Below are positions 56,700-64,000 of a stretch of 64,000 nt of DNA, piece after piece. Both the position numbers and the translations under genes were made by a program. Numbering within the stretch: the stretch's first letter is position 1; the number at the start of each line of letters is the position of its first letter. Location: contig CAJVGD010000022.1 of NCBI GenBank assembly GCA_910890315.1, forward strand, positions 124,001 through 188,000, in the 5' to 3' direction. The notes under the pieces are model-generated. The model searched no databases and had not been told where the DNA came from. It saw only the letters and a list, made by a program, of their open reading frames with translations. The stretch comes from Serendipita indica DSM 11827 (taxonomy: Eukaryota > Basidiomycota > Agaricomycetes > Sebacinales > Serendipitaceae).

Positions 56700-58700
56700 A
56701 TGCGTTTCTGAGCGTATAGACTGAGATCACGCAGCACGTTTGGACCCGTGGATGGAGCGAACGAGCCAATCGGGAGGGCCCGAAGTTGTTTCAACATTAT
56801 CGGCGAAAGACACGAGAAGTCCACCCAGATTTCTCCATTTTCGGGGGCTCGTCGTTGGTCCTCGACAACGCGGGGATTCCTTGCGCTTCGTCGGAAGTCG
56901 CGTGAACAAGGAATCCTGACACGCGCGGTCAATTTCTGGAACCGTAGTTTGCTTTGTCGCTAGTCTGCATAATTTCATTCTTATTTACGGTGGAATATCC
57001 GGATATTCAGAACCACCCCTCGGCCGTAGCGGGGTCCAAGTTACACATTCGCCGTCAATTCTCCCCAGACGCGAGACGCTCTGGTTCTACCGTTCAGCAA
57101 GATCCTCAGAAGTCGTATTATCGTCCTTGCCTCTCGTCACATAACACGATCCGAGCTCATCACGGCGCTTTTGGCCAGAAGAGTACATGCCGGAACCACG
57201 ACTCACTGGGTTATTCTCGACGGATTCCGCGAAGAGGACCCTTCGTCGGAACCTGGAAGATCATGTTTACATCATTCTCATTTGTGTGAATCAACGTAGA
57301 GACAATTTTGCTACTAATCTAGACTCGACCATTAGCCTCGTCTTGCAAGCAGCACACCTCTGGTATACCAAAATAGTTAATGATTCCTTACGAAAGTAGC
57401 GACATAGTATTTCCAACTGTCACAGCTCTCCGAGTCTCATGAACCGCGACCGCCCATATTTGCTCTAGTTCCATGGCGTTGAGTTCCGAGATTGCAGCTA
57501 GTCTTTAGCGTCTCAGTATTGATATGCCATCCGAGCTCCTCTGCCGCAAGCGGCGGGAATGCACCGCGAGTCAAACGTTTGGATACCCATTCGAGCATAC
57601 TTGCGAACCTGATTCGATGCCTGAACCGGTGCATCATGCCGACAGTGGCCTCGGATCTATAGATTGGTATGACGGAGAATCTCAGCGGAGACAATGCTGA
57701 GGGCTACAGAGTGCCCACAAGTAGGATAGGGACCTCATTATCCTTGCCCTTTCTCTACCACTATCTCCTACAGCCACGCCCGCCGCGGAAATTTCGCTGG
57801 GTGAAAATAGCCACTCGATTGTACGGTCCCTAGCGACACTTATTCCACGTGGGTAACACACCCCTGGATGCGGACGCTCTAGTCCCGAACCAGGCCCAGC
57901 GCGTATCCACAACGGGTAAGGGAGGTGGCCAGTGTGAATCGCTACCCGCCTCCCTTCGATCGACATCCGCCTCCTGAGAGTATTATTCTTGACTGTGGGA
58001 GCTTTCGATGCCGTTTAGGCGGTCCATGTGACGGACTGGCGGGCCTTGTACGAAATCTCGGAAGCAACGAGGAGGCCGTCCAGGTTCAATCCAAAGCCAC
58101 TGTCCACACGTCCAGGGCGAGTACCGGCACGGAATAACATTACGACTCCTCATACTAGGTACGCAACAACGCATGTTGTCCGCTGGGTGATTTGGGCGAC
58201 GTCCTGGCACTGGACCTTGGCCTTGGGACAACGAGCTGATGCCCTTTTCGATCATGAAACGTTTATGAGATCAAGCTCAACCCGCTTCACATATATTCTT
58301 CGCTACTCAGAAGGGCACCAGCGTCGTGCCCAAGGACTCTCAATCCGGCCACTTCGACGACCACCGACGCTTCTACCTTCGACCCATAAAGATTAGATAA
58401 CAGCTATCTACGTATCTACGCCACTGCTAATCTCAACCTTCCATATCCGTATCGCTTGATATTGCGTGAGTTTAGGGTAAATGGCGCAACTCGGCCTAGG
58501 ATCGCACCATAAGGCTATTATGGAAAGCTTGCTAAGATAACGGTGAATTTTAGATGATTACCGTAGTTAGCTATGCTCAGACCAAGGCCATAAGCTTGGA
58601 CGACTTGGCTTCCAAGTCCAAAGACCAAGAGCGCAATCTATCTATATTCCGCGGAAAATTAGACTATTACAATATAAGGTATGAAAAGTCCGTATGAGGT
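56700..58700. other. Two-kilobase gene-poor stretch
   Basis: Between the GH7 promoter and the next F-box-like gene. Frames with coding-like composition occur: minus 57694-57437 (FRHRIRFASMLEWVSKRLTR, then GAFPPLAAEELGWHINTETL) and plus 58028-58396 (WRALYEISEATRRPSRFNPK, ATTHVVRWVIWATSWHWTLA). Neither has a start, introns or a family match that I can support. No repeat or RNA gene seen. Confidence 0.35.
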
Positions 58701-58747
58701 CACCTACGTGGCGCCGAGCGACTGTCACTTCTTGGAGTATACCACAG

Positions 58748-60100
58748 ATGGCTTCAAGCGCAGTCGAGCGCACTCCCGTCGAAATCTGGAAAAGAATATT
58801 TGAACTCTACCTCGGACAATCTCTGCTATCGCCAGAGGAACCGACCTTGAGAGGTTATCAACGCTTTCTCGCAGACGAGGGCGAGATGCTTAATAAATTT
58901 ATCGCTACAGAGAAAAAGATAAGGATTCTTCGCTTGGTGTGTCACTCATGGAGAGAATTGGTAGATACGTTGGCCGACAAGATCGTGATCAGTCACTGCG
59001 ACGAGTATGATTGGCCGCCCGGTCGCAGTAGAGAAGAGGCAGATTATATCTCTTATTATATTCAATGCGAAAGCTTTGGCTCTGTAGTCTCATTGGACGA
59101 CCCTGTGGGCTTATACAGAGGTGACATAGAGTGGGTATGGAGGAGCGACTCCCCGGAGTATTCAAATTTCTATCAGAGTGCACCATTACGCAGAATTACT
59201 CGTATCACTACCCATAATACTGAATTATTACCTTCAGACCTCACTCAAGGCTCCGAAAACGTATGGTATCTTTCTATTGGGTACAACGGATATCTTCAAT
59301 GCCTCGCAATCGCGCGGTTCGTCAATCTTCGTGTTCTGCGCATCTACGCAAAGTATCCGCTCTACGAAATTGATCATAAAGTTGATCGTACGCTGCCAAA
59401 CCTATGCTGCCTGATGCTCGAAATGAGATTAGAGGACGAACCAATTCCATCTTCTCGTAATACGTCTCTATCTGGATGGCGCTTCCCGAAGCTGTCCATG
59501 TTCAACTTTGATATAAGCTCCTCCGATGGCATATGCCCAACCTCGGACATAGTCGAATTCCTCCAGAGACATGCATCGACACTCCAGGAAATTGATATAG
59601 GACCCTTATGTGCCAGAGAGGTGGTAAGATATATTGACTGGTCACGCTTTTCGTATCTCAAGGGGCTGGTTGGATTAGATCTTGACACTCTTCCTGATGC
59701 ACTGACCTCTATATCTCGTAGATGGAATTCTGGCACGTTATTCCATCGCCGAGATTCTGCTGATATGTTGGGGCTCACCATTGAGTTGGATATGCGGCCA
59801 GCGGCAAATATAGTGGTATATCTGGTTGAGCGACTTGAAGTATTTCACGAAGCATTCAGCCATATCACATTCAGGTTGCCCTGGTTCTGGGCTACTGAGC
59901 TGAGGAACGCTCAGGAGCTCGTTTACAATTGTCACGAGTATCCATCCGAGGAGTTAACAGATGCGCTTATTTCGTATAGAGGCGAGATGCTCGGACTATT
60001 TGCCGTCGTAGAGCGAGCACGGCTGCCTGTCGTTGATCGGGATGGAAAAACAGCAAGCTCCTCCGAGGCAAGAGCGCTAATAAGTTTCTTACAATCATAG
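58748..60100 (+). CDS. F-box-like protein, PEEPT array member 1
   Basis: Single-exon ORF, 450 aa from ATG 58748 (MASSAVERTPVEIWKRIFEL), the ATG conserved in the array. YLGQSLLSPEEPTLRGYQRF, LRLVCHSWRELVDTLADKIV, YDWPPGRSREEADYISYYI, LRR-like segments (FVNLRVLRIYAKYPLYEI), WRFPKLSMFNFDISSSD, and the C-terminal VVDRDGKTASSSEARALISF. First of four tandem plus-strand relatives; similar to, but distinct from, those at 29424-33929. Presumed SCF adaptor. Confidence 0.8.
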   Translation: MASSAVERTPVEIWKRIFELYLGQSLLSPEEPTLRGYQRFLADEGEMLNKFIATEKKIRILRLVCHSWRELVDTLADKIVISHCDEYDWPPGRSREEADYISYYIQCESFGSVVSLDDPVGLYRGDIEWVWRSDSPEYSNFYQSAPLRRITRITTHNTELLPSDLTQGSENVWYLSIGYNGYLQCLAIARFVNLRVLRIYAKYPLYEIDHKVDRTLPNLCCLMLEMRLEDEPIPSSRNTSLSGWRFPKLSMFNFDISSSDGICPTSDIVEFLQRHASTLQEIDIGPLCAREVVRYIDWSRFSYLKGLVGLDLDTLPDALTSISRRWNSGTLFHRRDSADMLGLTIELDMRPAANIVVYLVERLEVFHEAFSHITFRLPWFWATELRNAQELVYNCHEYPSEELTDALISYRGEMLGLFAVVERARLPVVDRDGKTASSSEARALISFLQS

Positions 60101-60291
60101 ATGTCCTAGGATGTAAAAGAGTCGAAATAATTTTCGAAATAAATTCGCTTTCGTGATTCAGCTTTCAAGATGAAGACTACCTATATTTACCGTGGAGACT
60201 AAACTATATTCCTACACGATAAGCCCTATGCACAGTCCATGCGATTTCAACTGTGGCCCCGAGTGACTGTTGCTTTTAAAGTGTCCCACAT

Positions 60292-61210
60292 ATGGCCTTA
60301 GCTCCGAGTGCAGTCGAGCGCGCTTCCGTCGAGGTCTGGAACCGGATATTCGAGTGTTACCGTGGAGCATCTCTACTAGACCAACCTTGAGAGAATACCA
60401 ACGTTTCCTCATAGACGAGGATGACACTCAAGAAACTTATCGTGCTAGAGAATATTAGAGGAGTGCTTGTCTTTGTTAGTCGCCCATGGAGGGATCTGGT
60501 AGATACGCTAGGCGAGACGATTCCAAACGTCCGCTGTCTCATTATTGGGGGGACTGTGAATAGCGTGGCTGGATCCCACGCGGAGTTCTTATCTCTATGT
60601 TACTTCCCCAAGCTCACCATGTTCCGCCTCCTTTCGGGTCACTCGACTTCAGTATCCAAGGACATAATTGACTCCTTCTCTAATCATGCTAGGTTATTCG
60701 AAGAAATCGAACTAGGTCCTCACTTGGCTTGTGAGGCAGCCAACGGGTGGATTGGTCGGGCTTTCTTCATCTCAAATATCTGAGGCTCCATACGCTATCT
60801 GCTCTCGCAGATGCTCTACCTCATCTTCACGTATGTGCACATCAAACAGGCCTCAGGATCTTACCGATGCATCTGGAATGACAGCACTTATTGTCAAGTT
60901 GACGGTCGACGGATCCGGATATATCTCGAAGGAATCGGTCGCACACCTTCAGACATACCGGTGGGCGGTTCGATATATTAGAATCCATACATTCGAGTCA
61001 TGGGCTGAGTTATTGAAGACTGTCCGAGACGGTAAGAGAACATATAATACCTCTACGCAGGACTATTGCCGAAATGCCCGTGATGGCGCCAAGAGTTTCT
61101 TGGATACTGTAGACGAGATGCGGTTCTTAGCGTTCGACTGTGGTGGGAAACCGGCGAGCTGCGACGAGGCGAGAGAGCTCTGGGTCTTGGCCTCGGATAC
61201 TTCTTGGTAG
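60292..61210 (+). pseudogene. F-box-like pseudogene, PEEPT array member 2
   Basis: ATG 60292 reads MALAPSAVERASVEVWNRIF and a short way further, then stops in the region matching PEEPTLRGYQRF. The middle is deleted: LREYQRFLIDEDD continues into a shortened LRR region (SLCYFPKLTMFRLLSGHS, EEIELGPHLACEAANG). The C-terminal third (60840-61210) survives in another frame with YRWAVRYIRIHTFESWAELL and FDCGGKPASCDEARELWVLA. At about 920 nt against 1340 in neighbours, with several breaks, it is clearly non-functional. Confidence 0.8.
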
Positions 61211-61584
61211 GATCAATAGCCTCCTTTACAAACAAAACATTGAACGTCGCGTTCCGCCTCAGTAGTAGTTTGTATTGGTAGTTTCACGCTTCAGCTCGAC
61301 TGGGAATACCTTCGCGATGAAACCACTAGGACGAAAAGAGGCTTATCATACTCGTCACTACGAAGAATTCATCATCGTGCATAAGTAAGACCATAACGGT
61401 ATGAGATCGCTCACATATGGCTTCAGAATGGCTGCACGTTTTCAACCTGGGTGACGGCGTTTGTCCCTTTAGGCAAGCTAGGTTAACGTATGCGAGGGTT
61501 TATTTTGGGTTCGTACGACTGATTCTGCATCTAACGCAACTATGGTGGTTACACTGACACTTGACCACAAGTACGACAGCGGAG

Positions 61585-62919
61585 ATGAGTTCTGACGCCG
61601 TCGATAGGACTCCCTTTGAAGTCTGGAGAAACGTTTTCGAATTCTTTCTTGGAATTTCTCTCCTGGACCCAGAAGAGCCGACAATGAGAGGGTATCGAAG
61701 GCTCCTCGCCGACGAAGCTTCGCTGCCACTAAGCTTCCGCGCGCAAGAGCAGTGCAGAGGAATTTTAAGACTTGTATGTCGTTCTTGGAAAGAACTAGCT
61801 GATATGTTGGGCGATAAAATCGTGGTCAGTCTCTTAGGTGAGGCCGACTGGCCACCGCATGGCAGTCGAGAAGGTGCGAAATACATTTCGTACCGCAATT
61901 TAACGCCTATTCAGTGGGTGGATCCCATCCACGATTACAAGCGGCTCTTTCGCAATCGAAGACTCGCTGCCACAAGCCTTGTACCTATCCAGGTTAACAG
62001 GTCTTTGATCTTCGCACCCATAACTTCACTCATCGCCAACTCTCTTGATGTATCGTCGATTCAGGATATCACAGAAACAGCAAACGTTTACTTTCTCAGG
62101 ATTCTGGAGGCGCCTGCTGATTTACGCTTCATGATGTACCCTTTATTTGCCAACGTCCGCATACTCTATCTTTCGCACTACTTCCCCCAGAGGTATTTGG
62201 CCAAAGAGGTGATGTTGCCCAATCTTCGCTGTCTTATACTCGGAACGATTATGGCTAATAACGAGAGGGAACCGCATGTGAAAAGTTTATCCTCATGTTA
62301 TTTCCCCAAACTCATCATGTTCGGTCTTTTAAGCTCACGCCACTGGAACTCAGTGTCCACGGATATTTTCGACTTTCTCTCCAACGGCGCCAAGACATTT
62401 GAAGAAATCGAACTACATTTCCGGTTGGCTACTATGGCCGCACAGGGAGTAGACTGGTCACCCTTTGTTCGTCTCAGGTCACTGACACTCCCTAGTCTGT
62501 CGTACCTCGCAGACGCTTTGCCTTCCCTCGCGCAGCGGTGGGAGTCCAAGCGCCCTAATGATGGTAAAGATACCTTTGATATCCCACGAGTTGCAATCAC
62601 CCTGAGTCTGAACGCAACTAGCGACACCGCAGAACTAGTCGCACGAATCGAGCCTTACCGCTGGGTAATCTCACACATCTATACTCTTGAGTCATGGAAT
62701 TATACCTCCGAGCGTCTTCTACGTGGTATACGTGATGCCGATAATCGAGATGCCAGTGACCCATTGCAGAATCTCCGCCGGCGCCTTCGCTCAAATGCAA
62801 ACATCTTCTTCGATGTTATAGATAAGGTACCCCTGGTGGTTTTTGATAGCGATGGAAAGCCAGCGAGCTGTAATGAAGCAAAGGAGCTTCGAGTCTTGAC
62901 CTCGGATATCTCTTGGTAG
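61585..62919 (+). CDS. F-box-like protein, PEEPT array member 3
   Basis: Intact ORF, 444 aa from ATG 61585 (MSSDAVDRTPFEVWRNVFEF). FFLGISLLDPEEPTMRGYRR, LRLVCRSWKELADMLGDKIV, ADWPPHGSREGAKYISYRNL, LRR-like middle (EVMLPNLRCLILGTIMANN), SSCYFPKLIMFGLLSSRHW, and the end element VVFDSDGKPASCNEAKELRV. An upstream in-frame ATG (61561) would add eight residues absent from paralogs. The sequence just before the start (ggtggttacactgac) is shared with the next copy, showing the promoter was duplicated as well. Confidence 0.8.
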   Translation: MSSDAVDRTPFEVWRNVFEFFLGISLLDPEEPTMRGYRRLLADEASLPLSFRAQEQCRGILRLVCRSWKELADMLGDKIVVSLLGEADWPPHGSREGAKYISYRNLTPIQWVDPIHDYKRLFRNRRLAATSLVPIQVNRSLIFAPITSLIANSLDVSSIQDITETANVYFLRILEAPADLRFMMYPLFANVRILYLSHYFPQRYLAKEVMLPNLRCLILGTIMANNEREPHVKSLSSCYFPKLIMFGLLSSRHWNSVSTDIFDFLSNGAKTFEEIELHFRLATMAAQGVDWSPFVRLRSLTLPSLSYLADALPSLAQRWESKRPNDGKDTFDIPRVAITLSLNATSDTAELVARIEPYRWVISHIYTLESWNYTSERLLRGIRDADNRDASDPLQNLRRRLRSNANIFFDVIDKVPLVVFDSDGKPASCNEAKELRVLTSDISW

Positions 62920-62986
62920 AGTTAAACACACCGTAAAATACAAAGATATCATGTTTTTTCTCCATAGTGTGCTCTTACTGTTGATA

Positions 62987-63066
62987 CTAGGACACGTGAG
63001 GCGAGAGGTAAGACCAGTGTGTAGTGTAACGAACCTAGGACACGCGAGGCGAGAGGTAAGACCAGT
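62987..63066. repeat. Pair of 32-bp direct repeats
   Basis: ctaggacacg(t/c)gaggcgagaggtaagaccagt occurs at 62987-63018 and 63035-63066, one mismatch, with 16 nt between. Intergenic; no inverted ends and no third copy seen. Confidence 0.8.
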
Positions 63067-63635
63067 AAGGTCCAGCCATTGCGTCATGCGTCCCTAAATA
63101 CATTTAGTTACAAAGGGAAGCGATATCGTTGGCTAAGTCTATTTGTGAGCGCCAAGAGTCAAAGCGAAACCCTTTGACACCTATTTCAGGGATAAAATTG
63201 AGCGGGAAACAACGAGTTTTCGACATCCGACTGTATTCTTCGACCATGCTAAGGATGTATGAGTAGATGTAATGTATACCAAAATAATTACTTTGAAACG
63301 TACCAGCACAAAGGAAAGGCCTCTCAGCAGACCACCATGCAACTCCCGAATAGAGATGTGCTTTGCCTTTTCTCCATATCCCAACGACCGTGTGCGAGCC
63401 AGCCTCGACATCTCAAAAGATTAACATCCAGCGTAATTGACCAAAATTCCATTCTTCGTCGTGAAATCACTCGAGCGAAAGAGGACGATCATGCGCGTCT
63501 GCGAGCAATACAGGCATCACATAATATTACATATATGTGCCTTAGGAATAACTTGTACGTGCGATTGTGATACTGACACCTCTAATGCAAAGGTGGTGGT
63601 TACACTGACTCAATTACTGCAACTACGACACGAAG
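63067..63635. other. Intergenic spacer of the F-box array
   Basis: No gene support. The last 50 nt repeat the leader of member 3 (tggtggttacactgac...gatgagttctg), so the promoter of member 4 lies here. Confidence 0.5.
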
Positions 63636-64000
63636 ATGAGTTCTGGCGCGACTGACCGGGCTCCTCTTGAGATATGGGAAAGAATATTCGAGTTATATCT
63701 CGGACCGTCTCTTCTGGAGCCGGAAGAACAGAGCCTGAGAGGGTACCAGAACTTTTATCTGAAGATGCCACATTTTCGGCAAAAATATACCCAGAAGAGA
63801 GAGAAAGAGGCACTCTGCGCCTGGTATGCCACTCTTGGAAGGATTTGGCTGATACGTTGGGCGATAAGGTTGTGATCAGTCACCTTGACGAGCACGACTG
63901 GCCACCTTATCGTTCTAAAGAGAGTGCGAAATACCTTTCCTATCACAGAGTAGTGAGCACAGTTCTTGGCCGTAGGAGATACATTGTGCCATCCGGTCCG
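63636..64000 (+). pseudogene. F-box-like gene, PEEPT array member 4 (frameshift; 3' part outside window)
   Basis: ATG 63636 gives MSSGATDRAPLEIWERIFEL, YLGPSLLEPEEQSLRGYQNF. Around 63790-63815 the frame changes by one; after it GTLRLVCHSWKDLADTLGDK, HLDEHDWPPYRSKESAKYLS and on to the window edge are in frame with each other. Only one lesion is visible in the 365 nt present, so it may be a young pseudogene or a base error. Confidence 0.7.

Noticed and set aside
55240-56711. Two long plus-strand frames (196 and 294 codons)
   Set aside because: Antisense to the GH7 coding exons, whose biased GC-rich codons keep the opposite strand open.
1-64000. Retroelements, Polinton-like elements, LINEs or DNA transposases
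   Set aside because: No reverse transcriptase, integrase, capsid, polymerase B or transposase motif was seen on either strand, nor long terminal repeats; the repeats here are gene duplications.
1-64000. Biosynthetic or degradative gene cluster
   Set aside because: GH7, WSC protein and dioxygenase are far apart, on different strands, and separated by unrelated housekeeping genes; no backbone synthase or transporter is present.

Overview
The window is nuclear DNA of a filamentous basidiomycete, most likely an Agaricomycete. Genes on both strands carry many 44-60 nt GT-AG introns. The gene set includes a GH7 cellobiohydrolase with a fungal CBM1, a triple-WSC secreted protein, an extracellular intradiol dioxygenase, a Cho2-type PE methyltransferase and a very large F-box-like family. 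That mix fits a Rhizoctonia/Ceratobasidium-like plant-associated fungus; this placement is inference.

Layout. 1-2190 holds the 3' part of a glycine-rich-domain (GRDP/DUF1399-like) gene, a near-identical copy of 9058-10958. 2191-7815 is a graveyard: an SDR fragment, coiled-coil remnants, a broken small membrane protein and two decayed F-box-like copies. 8254-10729 is the complete second GRDP copy. 10960-12200 holds more decayed genes, including a complex I B14.7/NDUFA11-like relic. 13299-21187 is a conserved block on the plus strand: WSC protein, ALKBH6-like dioxygenase, CHO2. 21277-29180 is a minus-strand tandem array of five F-box-like genes with a shared CxECG motif. 29424-33929 holds three plus-strand F-box-like genes of a second subfamily. 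34042-38426 holds an intradiol dioxygenase and an OTU deubiquitinase (minus). 39422-42000 is a third, diverged GRDP gene. 42150-50993 (minus) holds an F-box relic, a DUF1365 protein, a single-pass membrane protein and a DMPK/ROCK-like AGC kinase. 51097-54101 has two more F-box-like genes, 54674-56465 the GH7 gene, then a 2.2 kb gap, and 58748-64000 a plus-strand F-box-like array cut by the window end.

There is no operon logic. Housekeeping genes (CHO2, ALKBH6, kinase, OTU, DUF1365) are embedded among fast-duplicating F-box-like and GRDP families. The F-box proteins would feed substrates to SCF ubiquitin ligases and the OTU protein would remove ubiquitin, but nothing here shows they act together. 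The GH7, WSC and dioxygenase genes encode secreted proteins for plant or aromatic polymers.

The strongest structural observation is a 6-nt microexon (Asp-Ile) preserved in all three GRDP copies, needed to complete the family's DIDLxWHTHQ motif. A caveat applies throughout: several otherwise intact genes carry one apparent 1-nt frameshift, which could be young pseudogenisation or residual assembly indels. I found no retroelement, Polinton-like element, tRNA, rRNA or CRISPR array.
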